From Chelatococcus asaccharovorans (GTDB lineage: Bacteria > Pseudomonadota > Alphaproteobacteria > Rhizobiales > Beijerinckiaceae): DNA of 64,000 nt. The first letter of the stretch is position 1. Each line of letters starts with the position of its first letter. The position numbers and the translations under genes are program-made. A model generated the notes under the pieces. That model saw nothing but the letters and a program-made list of their open reading frames with translations, had not been told where the DNA came from and did no database searches. Positions 31,795 through 40,759 of the stretch are shown in pieces. The stretch is from assembly GCF_003201475.1 (NCBI RefSeq), contig NZ_QJJK01000001.1, positions 384,501-448,500 of the forward strand, given 5' to 3'.

Positions 31795-33563
31795 CAGACC
31801 GTGCTCCCCAAATAGGCTTCCTGCACGCGGGCATCGTTGCGGATCGCCGCCGGATCGCCCTCGCAGAGCTTGGTGCCGAAATCCATGACGACGATGCGGT
31901 CGACGAGGTTCATGACGAATTCCATGTCGTGCTCAACCAGCAGGATGGTGACATGCTCGCGGCGCAGATTAGCGAGAAGCTCGGCGAGCTTCTGCTTTTC
32001 GTTGCGGCGCAGGCCGGCTGCAGGCTCGTCGAGGACAAGCAGCAACGGATCGGCGGCCAATGCACGGGCAATCTCCAGCAGCCGCTGGTTGCCGAGCGGA
32101 AGGTTGCCGGCGAGTTCGAAAGGATGATCGCCGAGGCCGATTCGCTCCAGTTGCCGCATCGCCTCGGCGCGGGCGCTCGCCTCCTCCTGCCGCTCCAGCC
32201 GGAGGGCGCCGGAGATGAGACCGGCCTTGGTCCGCGTATAAGTGCCGAGCAGGACGTTGTCGAGCAGCGTCATGCGCGGCCGCAGCTTCACATGCTGGAA
32301 GGTACGGGCGATGCCGGCACGCGCGATCTTCGCTTGCGAGAGCCGCTCGATGCTGCGGCCGGCGAAGACGATCTTGCCACTGTTGCAGGCAAGCGCGCCC
32401 GTCAGCAGGTTGAACATCGTGCTCTTGCCGGCGCCGTTGGGGCCGATCAGCCCCAGAATCTCGCCGGCGCGGACCTCGAACGAGACCTTGTTGACGGCGA
32501 TGAGCCCGCCGAAGCGTCGCTCGGCGCCTTCGACCTGCAGCAGAACCTCGCCCGGCGCCGGCTGGTTGCGCAGCGGCAGGGGCGGCGCAGGCTCCGGGCG
32601 CTTCGGCTGTGGCTGAGGCAGGAAACGCGAGAGGAACGGCACGATGCCCTGCCGCGCACGCTGCAGGAACAAGATGAAGATGCTGGCGAAGACGACGATC
32701 TCGAGCTGGCCCGAGGCACCCTTGGCGATCACAGGCAGATAGTCCTGCACCGCATTCTTCAGGAAGATGATCACCGCCGCGCCGACGATGCCGCCGAGCA
32801 GGCTGGTCGCACCGCCGATCATCGCCATCATCAGGTACTCGATGCCGGCCAGCGGCTCGAATGGTGTCGGGCTGATGAAGCGGCTGAGATGGGCGTAGAG
32901 CCACCCCGACAGTGCCGCGAGGAAGGCGGCGATGACGAAAGCGGTGAGATTGACCCAATAAGCGCTGACGCCGAGGCTTTCGACCAGCGTCTTGCCACCG
33001 CGCATGGTGCGCATGGCCCGGCCGAGGCGCGAGTTCAGCAGGTTGTTCAGCAGGATCAGCACGGCCACCACGAACGCCCAGATCAGGTAGTAGATCTGCC
33101 AGCCCTCGCTCAGCGCATAGGAGCCGATCGAGATCGGCGGGATGTTGGACAGGCCGTTGAAGCCGCCGAGCCCGTCGATATTGCCGAACAGGAAGCCGAT
33201 CGACAGCCCCCAGGCGATGGTGCTGAGCGAGAGGAAATGCCCTTGCAGGCGCAGCGTCGCCAGTCCGAGCACGGCCGCGACGGTGCAGGTGAGAACGATC
33301 GCCAGGACCAGGCCGAGCCAGGGCGACTGGCCGTTGATCGCCGAGACCCATGCCGTGGCATAGGCGGCAATGCCGATGAAGGCGGCCTGGCCGAAGGAGA
33401 TGATGCCGACGATGCCTGTAAGCAGGACGAGGCCGACGGCAACGAGCGAGTAGATGCCGACATAGTTCAGCAGCGTGATCGAGAACGGGCTGAGCAGGAA
33501 AGGCGCGGCGGCGAGCGCCAGCACGGCCACGATCTTCACGGTGGCAAGCTGGGCGCGAGTCAT
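31794..33563 (-). CDS. LivM-LivG fusion: ABC permease joined to ATPase
   Basis: A 589-residue fusion. Residues about 1-315 are a LivM-type permease with 8-10 membrane helices ([20 protein letters not shown], the EAA-like loop in [20 protein letters not shown], and [20 protein letters not shown]). After a proline-rich linker ([20 protein letters not shown]) residues about 345-589 are a LivG-type ATPase: Walker [45 protein letters not shown] and Walker [12 protein letters not shown]. The signature reads LPLGNQR instead of LSxGxQR, common in LivG-like proteins. The start at 33563 overlaps the livH stop; a longer frame upstream runs antisense-like through livH and is rejected. Fusion forces one-to-one stoichiometry of permease and ATPase. 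Confidence 0.92.
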   Translation of the reverse strand: MTRAQLATVKIVAVLALAAAPFLLSPFSITLLNYVGIYSLVAVGLVLLTGIVGIISFGQAAFIGIAAYATAWVSAINGQSPWLGLVLAIVLTCTVAAVLGLATLRLQGHFLSLSTIAWGLSIGFLFGNIDGLGGFNGLSNIPPISIGSYALSEGWQIYYLIWAFVVAVLILLNNLLNSRLGRAMRTMRGGKTLVESLGVSAYWVNLTAFVIAAFLAALSGWLYAHLSRFISPTPFEPLAGIEYLMMAMIGGATSLLGGIVGAAVIIFLKNAVQDYLPVIAKGASGQLEIVVFASIFILFLQRARQGIVPFLSRFLPQPQPKRPEPAPPLPLRNQPAPGEVLLQVEGAERRFGGLIAVNKVSFEVRAGEILGLIGPNGAGKSTMFNLLTGALACNSGKIVFAGRSIERLSQAKIARAGIARTFQHVKLRPRMTLLDNVLLGTYTRTKAGLISGALRLERQEEASARAEAMRQLERIGLGDHPFELAGNLPLGNQRLLEIARALAADPLLLVLDEPAAGLRRNEKQKLAELLANLRREHVTILLVEHDMEFVMNLVDRIVVMDFGTKLCEGDPAAIRNDARVQEAYLGSTV

Positions 33564-34603
33564 TCCTCGACCTCTTCTTCGATATGCGGCGACACGATCG
33601 AGCGCCAGATCAGGATCGGGATGAGCAGGGAGAAGACGATCACCTCCTTCAGCGCGCTGCTTTCGAAGGAGGCGAAGCTTTCCAGCACGCCGACGAAGAC
33701 GGCGCCGATAGCGGTGCCAGGATAGCTGGCCAGCCCGCCGATGATCGCGCCGACGAAGGCCTTGAGGCCGAGCAGGAAGCCTGAGTCGTAGAAGATGGTG
33801 TTGACCGGCGCGACCAGAATGCCGGAGACGCCGGCCATCAGCGAACCGACGAGATAGGCGATGGTGCCCGACCTGGCCGGGCGGATGCCCATCAGCCGCG
33901 CACCGGTGCGGTTCACCGCCGTGGCACGCAAGGCCTTGCCGGTCAGGGTGAAGCCGAAGAACAGATAGAGCAGCCCGCTGAACACGATCGAGGCGATCAC
34001 GATCAGCAGCGTCTGGCCATTGACGTGGACGCCGAGCACCTCGAAGGCGGAATCCGTCAGCGGTTGGGTGCGCACCCCCTCCGGCCCGAAGAAGAGCAGG
34101 CCGAGCCCAACCAGCGCGAAATGCAGCGCCATCGAGACGATCAGCAGGAGGAGCACACTCGCATCCGCGATCGGCCGGAAGACGATCCGGTCGAGCAGCG
34201 GCGAGATCGGCATGACAAGCAGCAGCGCCAGCACGATGCGGACCGGCATGGACGGCGCCAGCGGCAAGGCCAACCGCACGAACAAGGCGACCAGCACTGG
34301 CAGCAGCAGATAGAAGGCCAGCGCCTTCGGGATATGACGCCCCCTCCCGCTCCGGCCGAGCGACCAGCACTCGGCCAGCGAGGCCAGCACTGCAAGCACC
34401 AGGACGAGGCCGACCGTTCCCGGGAGATGCCCGGTTTCGAGAGCCGCTAGGGTCAGCGCCGTGAAGGCCGCGATGTCACCGAAGGGAATGAACATCACGC
34501 GGGTGACCGTAAAGATCAGTACCGTCCCGACTGCAACCAGAACATAGATGGCGCCGGTCGCTATTCCGTCGATGGCGAGAATCGCCGCGATATCGCTCGT
34601 CAT
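33560..34603 (-). CDS. livH: Branched-chain-type ABC transporter permease, LivH-like
   Basis: A 347-residue inner-membrane permease with about nine helices, starting MTSDIAAILAIDGIATGAIY. The cytoplasmic coupling loop is GKALRATAVNRTGARLMGIR, and the C-terminal GGLASYPGTAIGAVFVGVLE is the usual LivH glycine-rich stretch. Compared with standard LivH (~290-300) it has an extra ~50 residues around 80-130 (AECWSLGRSGRGRHIPKAL and the next hydrophobic segment), so perhaps one or two added helices. It lies 33 bases downstream of the substrate-binding protein gene and overlaps the LivM-LivG fusion. Confidence 0.88.
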   Translation of the reverse strand: MTSDIAAILAIDGIATGAIYVLVAVGTVLIFTVTRVMFIPFGDIAAFTALTLAALETGHLPGTVGLVLVLAVLASLAECWSLGRSGRGRHIPKALAFYLLLPVLVALFVRLALPLAPSMPVRIVLALLLVMPISPLLDRIVFRPIADASVLLLLIVSMALHFALVGLGLLFFGPEGVRTQPLTDSAFEVLGVHVNGQTLLIVIASIVFSGLLYLFFGFTLTGKALRATAVNRTGARLMGIRPARSGTIAYLVGSLMAGVSGILVAPVNTIFYDSGFLLGLKAFVGAIIGGLASYPGTAIGAVFVGVLESFASFESSALKEVIVFSLLIPILIWRSIVSPHIEEEVEE

Positions 34604-34636
34604 GCCGATGGTTCTCTATCCTCTCCTGGCCGCGCC

Positions 34637-35788
34637 TCAGGGTGCGTAGGTCCAGGTCCCGTTCTTCAGCTGAACCATCACGAGGCTCCGCTCGTCGACG
34701 CCGTGGGTCGCGCCCGGCTTGAAGTTGTAGACGGCATGGACGCCCGGGACTTCCTTGGTCGAGAGCAAGGCGTTGCGCAGCTCGGTGCGAAATTCGGGTG
34801 AACCCGGCTGCGCGGATTTGAGCGCGCGCGGCACCGCATCGAGCATCACGAGCCAGGCGTCGAACGAGTAACCCGAGAAGCCGTCGGTCGACGGGACCGC
34901 GTTGGCTTTCAGGAACGCTTCCCGGAAGGCGGCAGAAAGAGCCTTGGAGAAGTGGCCGTCCGGGAGCTGATCGGCGACGATGACCGGACCGGTCGAGACC
35001 AGGATGCCTTCGGCTGCCTTGCCACCGACGCGCACGAAATCGGGATTGACCAGGGCCGTCGTGCCGTAGATCTTGCCCTTGTACCCACGCTCAGCCAGCG
35101 CCAGCAGCGGCAGCGCGCCCTGTGTCGCCGAGCCGCCGTCAAGGACGCCATCCGGACGGGCGGCGGCGACCTTGAGGATCTGGCCCGTGACGGAGGTGTC
35201 GGTGCGGGCATAGCGCTCATTGGTGACGACCTCGATGTCACCGCGGCTTTCGGCAGCCTTGGCGCCATTGTAGACGAGATCGCCCCAAGCATCGGAGAAG
35301 CCGATATAGCCGACCTTCTTGACGCCGTCGCGCTTCATGCGATCGGCCACCACCTTGACCAGGAGCGGTGCCGGCTGCGGGATCGCGATCGCCCATTGAT
35401 TGTTCGGGTCGGCCGTCGGCTGGATCGGCGAGATGGCGATGAACGGCACCTTCAGCTCGCTGGCGACGGCCGCCATCGCGATGGTCGAGGGCGCGGTCGC
35501 GGTGCCGATCAGGATATCGACCTTCTCCTCCTCCGCGAGCTTGCGCGCGTTGCGGGTGGCGGCGGACGGATCGGAGGCGTCGTCAAGCTGGATCAGCTTG
35601 ATCTTCTGGCCCGCGACTTCGCTGCGATAGGCGAAGGCCGCGGCGATGCCGCGTCCATAGGGAATGCCGATCGAAGAACCTGCCCCGCTCAGCGAGGTGA
35701 CGAAGCCGACGGTGATGTCGGCGCGGGCGACGGACGTCATCGCTGCGAGCGCAGCGAGCGAAATACAGACCTTGCCAAAGCGTGACAT
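34637..35788 (-). CDS. ABC transporter substrate-binding protein (Leu/Ile/Val fold)
   Basis: A 383-residue periplasmic binding protein of the LivJ type I fold. An N-terminal signal peptide (LAALAAMTSVARA, cut about residue 23) precedes ITVGFVTSLSGAGSSIGIPY, the first lobe. The ligand-contact regions TATAPSTIAMA and YARTDTSVTGQ follow. It is the first gene of the leftward transporter operon. It is a clear paralogue of the orphan protein at 50650 (GFVTxLSG, SSIGIP, IQLDDASDP, VYNFxP shared), hinting that both feed the same permease with related ligands. Substrate unknown; likely an aromatic or acyl acid handled by nearby enzymes. Confidence 0.9.
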   Translation of the reverse strand: MSRFGKVCISLAALAAMTSVARADITVGFVTSLSGAGSSIGIPYGRGIAAAFAYRSEVAGQKIKLIQLDDASDPSAATRNARKLAEEEKVDILIGTATAPSTIAMAAVASELKVPFIAISPIQPTADPNNQWAIAIPQPAPLLVKVVADRMKRDGVKKVGYIGFSDAWGDLVYNGAKAAESRGDIEVVTNERYARTDTSVTGQILKVAAARPDGVLDGGSATQGALPLLALAERGYKGKIYGTTALVNPDFVRVGGKAAEGILVSTGPVIVADQLPDGHFSKALSAAFREAFLKANAVPSTDGFSGYSFDAWLVMLDAVPRALKSAQPGSPEFRTELRNALLSTKEVPGVHAVYNFKPGATHGVDERSLVMVQLKNGTWTYAP

Positions 35789-35889
35789 CTTTATTTCCCC
35801 TCACCTGTTTTACATTGATTATCGAAGATCAATAGCAGTATTGAATCAACCTGTCATCGCAGATCTCTTGTTTCCGGAATGCATCTCTC
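35789..35889. promoter_or_regulatory. Divergent promoter with inverted repeat
   Basis: Between the leftward transporter operon and the rightward hydrolase. ATTGAT (35814-35819) and ATCAAT (35828-35833) are inverted around an 8-base centre; candidate operator, regulator unknown. Confidence 0.4.
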
Positions 35890-36699
35890 ATGCCGAAAAC
35901 TGACCCCATCATTGAACGCAACTTCATCGGCGTCGGATATGGCCGCATGCACGCCGCGACGTGCGGCGCAGGCTTTCCCGTCCTGCTGCTCCACCAGACC
36001 CCGCGCTCCTGGGACGAGTATCGCGACGTCCTGCCACTGATCGGCGGGCACCGGCGCGCCATCGCCATCGACACGCCGGGCTTCGGCGATTCCGAGCCGC
36101 TGCCGGGCATACCCACGATCGAGGGCTGGGCAGCGGCTGCCTTTGAGCTGCTGAGCGCCCTGGCTGTCGAGCGTTTCGCCGTCGTGGGGCATCACACCGG
36201 CGCCGCGATCGCAGCCGAGATCGCCGCTCGCGCGCCGGATCGCGTCGCGGCGGCCGTGCTCTCGGCCTGCCCCTTCGTCGACGCCGCCCGCCGCGAGCGC
36301 CATGCGAACCAGCGCGTCATCGACGACGTGACCGAGCGCGCCGACGGCAGTCATCTCGCCGAGCTCTGGAACCGTCGCCGCCCGTTCTATCCTGAAAACG
36401 ACACCGAGCTGCTGCGCCGCTTCATGGCCGACGCGCTGCGCAGCGGACCGTTGGCGGTGGAAGGCCACCGCGTCGTCAATCGCTACCGCATGGAAGACCG
36501 GCTCGGCCTGATCGCCTGCCCCACCTTGGTGCTGGTACCCGAGAATGACCCGAATGCCCGATCCGGCAATGCGGTCGCAGCCGCGATCTGCGGCAGCGTG
36601 ATGCGCAGCATCCCTGGTGCGCAGGTGCCCTTCCCCGACCAGATGCCGGCGATCTTCGCCGAGCAAGTCGATGGCTTCCTGCGCGACCATGGCTGCTGA
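35890..36699 (+). CDS. Alpha/beta hydrolase with unusual nucleophile elbow
   Basis: A 269-residue alpha/beta-hydrolase-fold protein. The oxyanion strand is VLLLHQTPRSWDEYRDV and a D-T-P-G-F-G-D-S block follows. At the nucleophile elbow, where G-x-S-x-G is expected, it reads GHHTG (about residues 98-102), so the Ser is replaced by His; relatives with GxHTG exist. The later acid and base can be guessed at LVPENDP and near VPFPDQMP, where a final catalytic His is not evident. So a standard esterase mechanism is doubtful; it could be a non-hydrolytic or alternative-mechanism member. It is divergent from the transporter operon, consistent with acting on the imported compound. Confidence 0.8.
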   Translation: MPKTDPIIERNFIGVGYGRMHAATCGAGFPVLLLHQTPRSWDEYRDVLPLIGGHRRAIAIDTPGFGDSEPLPGIPTIEGWAAAAFELLSALAVERFAVVGHHTGAAIAAEIAARAPDRVAAAVLSACPFVDAARRERHANQRVIDDVTERADGSHLAELWNRRRPFYPENDTELLRRFMADALRSGPLAVEGHRVVNRYRMEDRLGLIACPTLVLVPENDPNARSGNAVAAAICGSVMRSIPGAQVPFPDQMPAIFAEQVDGFLRDHGC

Positions 36700-37062
36700 T
36701 CCCGGGAATGGGATGCGTTCCGCAGACAAAGTGAGCCTCGCCACGATCGTCTTCTCCGTTCCCCCGCGCCTCACCTCGCCGCGGAGAGAGCGGCGGGGAG
36801 CAATTATTTAATGTCCTAAATATCTTTCGAAAATCCGTCAACCGTCATAACGCGGACTTTCCGTATTTCTCAGCTGACGAAAGCTGGCAGAATCCCAAGA
36901 GATCGCGGCAGAACGCGCCGGATCGGTGCGGCCAAACCGAACATATGGGGAGAGCGTCGCCCATCGCATCGCCGCTACTCGCGCTTGACCGAACGATTCT
37001 TCGTGCTTTAATTAATTCGGGCACGAGCGATGATGCCCACACCCCGAGGGATCTCGCGGCTC
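36700..37062. other. Regulatory intergenic region upstream of the thiolase operon
   Basis: About 360 bases. It contains copy 1 of the MarR-type palindrome (36802-36825) and the adjacent TATCTTTCGAAAAT, similar to the element upstream of the gentisate dioxygenase gene. An AT-rich TTTAATTAATTC lies at 37006-37017, about 45 bases before the start at 37063. No gene seen. Confidence 0.45.
36802..36825. promoter_or_regulatory. Operator copy 1 (MarR-type palindrome)
   Basis: AATTATTTA-ATGTCC-TAAATATCT; arms match the consensus AATTAnTTA / TAAnTAATT with a six-base ATGtCc centre shared by sites at 45648 and 50337. The right outer arm is the weakest of the three. Confidence 0.5.
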
Positions 37063-37878
37063 ATGAAGATTTTCTGGCAAAGCTTCGTCGATGCAAGCCT
37101 GAACGCGGCCTATCTCATCAAGCTTTCCTCCTATCTGAACGAGATTGCGGCGCCGGACACAAGCGTCCATGTCGCCGGGCTGACGCCACCCGACCGGGAT
37201 TTCGGCCGGCTCAGCGAATTGCGCTGTGCCGTCGCAGCGATCGACAACGGGCTGAAAGCCGAAGATGACGGCTTCGACGCCTATGTCATGGGCCATTTCC
37301 AGGACCCCGGGCTCTACGAGCTGCGCTCGGCCCTTCAGATCCCCGTCGTCGGCACCGGCGAGGCGACATTGCTCGCGGCCTCCCAACTCGGCCGCCGCCT
37401 TGGGCTGGTGACGATCGACAAAGTGTTTGCGACCTATCACTACGAGCAGGCCGATCGCTACGGCCTCGGCAGCCGCATCGGCGGCATCGTGGGGCTCGGC
37501 TGCAAGCCGGAGGATTTCTCAGAGGCCTTCGCCGGCAACGAGAGTGCCAGACTGAGCATGCTCGCCGATTTCACCGTCTGCGCCCAGCCCCTGATCGAGG
37601 CGGGCTGCGACGTGCTGGTGCCGGCAGGCGTCCTGCCCGGCCTGCTGCTCTGCTCCGAGCACAATCTCAGGGTCGCCCATGCGCCGGTGGTGAATTGCGC
37701 CGCCGTAGCGCTGAAATCGGCCGAGATGTGGGTCCAGCTCCAGCGCCTCAACGGTACGCAGCCGAGCAGAGGCCCGAGCTTCGCGCTGGCCAGCCGGCGC
37801 GCGCGTGACGATTTCAGCCGCCTCGCCCGACATGGCGGCACCTCCATCACAGCAGCATCGAGCGAGGACCGCCCATGA
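37063..37878 (+). CDS. Asp/Glu/hydantoin racemase-like protein
   Basis: A 271-residue protein of the aspartate/glutamate/hydantoin racemase superfamily by its layout: MKIFWQSFVDASLNAAYLI at the start, DAYVMGHFQDPGLYELRSAL (shortened: GHFQDPGL) in the first half and GCDVLVPAGVLPGLLL in the second. Active members use two Cys, one in each of those places (usually xCFxDPGL and xxGCAG). Here the first is His (GHFQDPG) and the second appears as Ala-Gly, so racemase chemistry is unlikely. It could be a decarboxylase, isomerase or binding protein. I chose ATG 37063 (MKIFWQ) over 37030. It overlaps the Ohr gene by four bases and starts the operon running to 41545. Confidence 0.72.
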   Translation: MKIFWQSFVDASLNAAYLIKLSSYLNEIAAPDTSVHVAGLTPPDRDFGRLSELRCAVAAIDNGLKAEDDGFDAYVMGHFQDPGLYELRSALQIPVVGTGEATLLAASQLGRRLGLVTIDKVFATYHYEQADRYGLGSRIGGIVGLGCKPEDFSEAFAGNESARLSMLADFTVCAQPLIEAGCDVLVPAGVLPGLLLCSEHNLRVAHAPVVNCAAVALKSAEMWVQLQRLNGTQPSRGPSFALASRRARDDFSRLARHGGTSITAASSEDRP

Positions 37879-38306
37879 CCACCGTTCCCGACAAGATCCT
37901 CTTCGAGGCCGAGATGACAGCGACCGGCGGCCGCGAAGGCACGGCGAGCAGCCCCGACGGCGCTTTCGCCCTGACGTTGTCGCTGCCGAAGGCACTCGGC
38001 GGACCGGGTGGCGAGGGGACTAATCCCGAGCAGCTCTTCGCAGCCGGCTATGCCGCCTGCTTCCTGGGGGCGGTCAAGCTCGTCGCCCGCACCAGCAAAG
38101 TGCCGCTGACGGACGATGCCAGCGTGACCGCCCGGATCGGCATGGGCCCAATCGCCACCGGCTATGCGCTCGCGGTCGAGCTCAAGGTCTCCTTGCCCGG
38201 CGTCGAGCGGACTCTGGCGCAGAAGATCGTCGAAGGCGCGCATCAGCGCTGCCCCTATTCCAACGCGACGCGCGGCAATGTCCCCGTCGTACTGACGGTC
38301 GTCTGA
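37875..38306 (+). CDS. Ohr/OsmC family peroxidase
   Basis: A 143-residue thiol peroxidase of the organic-hydroperoxide-resistance type. The two reactive Cys are in AAGYAACFLGAVKLVA and GAHQRCPYSNATRGNVPV, exactly as in Ohr. GTNPEQLFAAGYAACF is the family fingerprint. It would reduce organic or fatty-acid hydroperoxides with lipoyl or thiol electrons in the cytoplasm. The start overlaps the racemase-like gene (ATGA) and the thiolase gene begins one base after its stop. Being inside a catabolic operon suggests it deals with peroxides formed during aromatic oxidation. Confidence 0.9.
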   Translation: MTTVPDKILFEAEMTATGGREGTASSPDGAFALTLSLPKALGGPGGEGTNPEQLFAAGYAACFLGAVKLVARTSKVPLTDDASVTARIGMGPIATGYALAVELKVSLPGVERTLAQKIVEGAHQRCPYSNATRGNVPVVLTVV

Positions 38307-38307
38307 G

Positions 38308-39492
38308 ATGAGCGAAGCGGCAAGGCTGCGCCGCCCCTACGACGGCGTGGTGGTCGCGGCGCCGGTGACGATCCCCTATGAGCGCTACTCGCTCGAGAGC
38401 GCGCAATGGTGGATCGGCCGGGCTCTGAAGGCACTCGTCGAGACCTCAAGGCTCGACAAGCGCGCGATCGACGGGCTCGTGGTGTCGAGTTTCACGCTCC
38501 AGCCGGATTCCGCCGTCGCGCTGACCCAGCATTTCGGGCTGAGCACGCGCTGGCTCGACACGATCCCCCTCGGCGGCGTCAGCGGCATCGCCGGCCTGCG
38601 CAAGGCGGCGCGCGCCGTCCAGGCCGGTGATGCCGATGTCGTCGCCTGCATCGCCGGCGACACCAACCAGGTCGACACCTTCCGCCGGACGCTGGAGAAT
38701 TTCTCACGCTTCGCCCAGGATGCCGCTTACCCCTATGGCGCCGGCGGCGCCAATGCCAGCTTCGCCCTGATCGCCCGGCACTACATGACGCGCTTCGGCG
38801 CGACGCGGGAGGATTTCGGCCGGATCGCCGTCTCGCAACGGGCGAATGCGCTGCGCAATCCGCATGCCTTGATGAAGACGCCGCTCACTCTGGAGCAGTA
38901 TATGGCGGCGCGGCCGATCTCCGACCCGATCCATCTGTTCGACTGCGTGATGCCCTGCGCCGGCGCCGAGGCCTTCCTGGTCATGCGCGAGGACATCGCG
39001 GCCTCGCTCAACCTGCCGGCGGCCCGGATCGCCGGCACGATCGAGCGCCACAACGCCTTCGCCGAGGACGTCGTCCAGACCCGCGGCGGCTGGGCGATGG
39101 ACGTCTCCGATCTCTACGGCATGGCCGGCGTACAGCCGGACGACATCGACGTCGTCCTCACCTATGACGATTATCCCTTCGTGGTGATGATGCAGTTCGA
39201 GGATCTCGGCTTCTGCGCCAAGGGCGAGGGACCGCGCTTCGTGCGCGAGCACGATTTCACCATCGGCGGCGACTTTCCGCACAACACCTCCGGCGGCCAG
39301 CTCTCCGTCGGCCAGGCCGGAGCCGGCGGCGGCTATCTCGGGATGACAGAGGCCCTGCGCCAGGTCCTCGGCATGGCTGGCCCGACCCAGGTCGCAGGCG
39401 CGCGCACGGCGCTGGCTTCCGGCTTCGGCATGATCAACTATGACCGCGGGCTGTCTTCCGGCGCCGCGATACTCACGGGACCATCGGCATGA
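38308..39492 (+). CDS. Thiolase-fold acyl-CoA transferase (SCP-x type)
   Basis: A 394-residue thiolase-family protein of the kind that pairs with DUF35 proteins. The active-site region ADVVACIAGDTNQVDTF carries a Cys in CIAGDT. The second half has HNAFAEDVVQTRGG, LTYDDYPFV and HNTSGGQLSVGQAGAGGGYL, where the catalytic His of thiolases (NxxGG) is replaced by the HNTSGG loop, typical for the non-decarboxylating thiolase-like group. Such proteins with a DUF35 partner carry out retro-Claisen or aldol cleavage of side chains in steroid and aromatic degradation. Its stop overlaps the start of the DUF35-SDR fusion, supporting a complex. Confidence 0.85.
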   Translation: MSEAARLRRPYDGVVVAAPVTIPYERYSLESAQWWIGRALKALVETSRLDKRAIDGLVVSSFTLQPDSAVALTQHFGLSTRWLDTIPLGGVSGIAGLRKAARAVQAGDADVVACIAGDTNQVDTFRRTLENFSRFAQDAAYPYGAGGANASFALIARHYMTRFGATREDFGRIAVSQRANALRNPHALMKTPLTLEQYMAARPISDPIHLFDCVMPCAGAEAFLVMREDIAASLNLPAARIAGTIERHNAFAEDVVQTRGGWAMDVSDLYGMAGVQPDDIDVVLTYDDYPFVVMMQFEDLGFCAKGEGPRFVREHDFTIGGDFPHNTSGGQLSVGQAGAGGGYLGMTEALRQVLGMAGPTQVAGARTALASGFGMINYDRGLSSGAAILTGPSA

Positions 39493-40727
39493 CCGAGCCG
39501 CTCTCGCCTCCGCTCAAGCGTAGTCCGCTCAATCGAACGCAGCTTCCCTCCCAGCCACCGGCCGCGCGCAGCCGAACCTCGCACGGGTTGACGCGTGCCG
39601 CGGCGGAAGGCCGCTTCGCCCTCCAGCGCTGCACCCATTGCGGGGCGTTCTGCTACCCGGCCCGCGACATCTGCCCGCAATGCCTGTCGACGGACCTGCC
39701 CTTCGTCGACGCCCCGAACGGCGGCAAGCTCGTGTCGGAAACGACAGTGCGCGTGCCGGCGGACGTCTATTTCCGCGAGCGGGCGCCCTGGCGCATCGGC
39801 CTGGTCGAGCTGGACTGCGGCCCGATCCTGGTCTCCCATCTCCACGGCGACTGCGTCGCAGGCGAACGGGTGCGCCTCTCGCTGCAACTCGACAAGAGCG
39901 GACAGGCGGTCGCCTTCGCCAAGCCGCAAGAGGAGACTCCGGCGATGCAGGACGACCGGCAATGGCGGGAACTGACCGCGGACCCGAAATTCCGGCGCGC
40001 CCTGGTGACGAACGGGCGCTCCGCCGTCGGGCTCGCCACCGTCGACGCCCTGGTCAAGGCCGGGGCGCGCATCGTTCATGTCGGCGTGCCTGATCGCTGG
40101 AAGCCATTCCCGGAGGAGGAGCGTTTGCGCACTCTCCCCGGCGTCAAGCTCGTCCCGCTCGATCTCGGCGACGAGCGCTCGGTTCGCGACCTCGCGGCCG
40201 ACATCGCCAGCAAGACCGACATCCTCGTCAACACTGCCGAATTCGTGCGGCCGGGCGGACTCACCGACCGCAAGGGCACCAGCTTCTTTCAGATGGAGCT
40301 GGCCGAGACCTATATGGGCCTGGTGCATCTCGCCCAGAGCTTCGGCCCGACCATGCGCATGCGCGGCGCCGACGGCGTCGACAGCGCCGCTGCCTGGGTC
40401 AATGTCCTCTCCGTCTATGCGCTGGCGAACTGGCCGCCCTTTGGTGCCCACGCGGCCGCGCAGGCAGGCTGCCTCTCGCTGTCCCACTGCCTGCGCGCCG
40501 AATTGCGCAGCGGCGGGGTCAAGGTGATGAACGTCTTCACCGGGCCGATCGACGGCGACTGGTTCCAGACCCTGCCGCCGCCGAAGGTGGCGCCGCGCGC
40601 TGTCGCGGAGGCGATCGTCTCCGGCCTGCGCAACGGGCTGGAAGAGGTGTTCGTCGGCGACGTGGCACAGGACGTCCGCCGCCGCCTCGCAGCCAATCCC
40701 AAGGCGCTCGAACGCGAACTGAGCTGA
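39489..40727 (+). CDS. DUF35 zinc-ribbon/OB fold fused to degenerate SDR
   Basis: A 412-residue fusion. Residues about 38-150 are a DUF35 protein: rubredoxin-like zinc ribbon (CTHCGAFCYPARDICPQC) and an OB fold ending VAGERVRLSLQ. Residues about 165-405 are a short-chain-dehydrogenase fold, but its motifs are altered: the nucleotide loop reads TNGRSAVG instead of TGxxxGxG, NNAG reads NTAE, and the YxxxK catalytic pair reads FGAHA. So the SDR half is probably catalytically dead and structural or acyl-binding. It starts inside the thiolase stop (ATGA), fitting the DUF35-thiolase complex. A fused DUF35-SDR together with a thiolase is reminiscent of hydratase/aldolase pairs. Confidence 0.82.
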   Translation: MTEPLSPPLKRSPLNRTQLPSQPPAARSRTSHGLTRAAAEGRFALQRCTHCGAFCYPARDICPQCLSTDLPFVDAPNGGKLVSETTVRVPADVYFRERAPWRIGLVELDCGPILVSHLHGDCVAGERVRLSLQLDKSGQAVAFAKPQEETPAMQDDRQWRELTADPKFRRALVTNGRSAVGLATVDALVKAGARIVHVGVPDRWKPFPEEERLRTLPGVKLVPLDLGDERSVRDLAADIASKTDILVNTAEFVRPGGLTDRKGTSFFQMELAETYMGLVHLAQSFGPTMRMRGADGVDSAAAWVNVLSVYALANWPPFGAHAAAQAGCLSLSHCLRAELRSGGVKVMNVFTGPIDGDWFQTLPPPKVAPRAVAEAIVSGLRNGLEEVFVGDVAQDVRRRLAANPKALERELS

Positions 40728-40759
40728 TCGACGTTACCCCTTCCGACAGGAGCCTCGCC

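Noticed and set aside
31929-33725. Plus-strand frame of 598 codons opposite the Liv genes
   Set aside because: Glutamine/aspartate/arginine-rich shadow of membrane and ATPase genes.
33564-34370. N-terminal extension of the LivM-LivG fusion
   Set aside because: Runs through livH in another frame; the ATG at 33563 fits the permease start and overlaps the livH stop.
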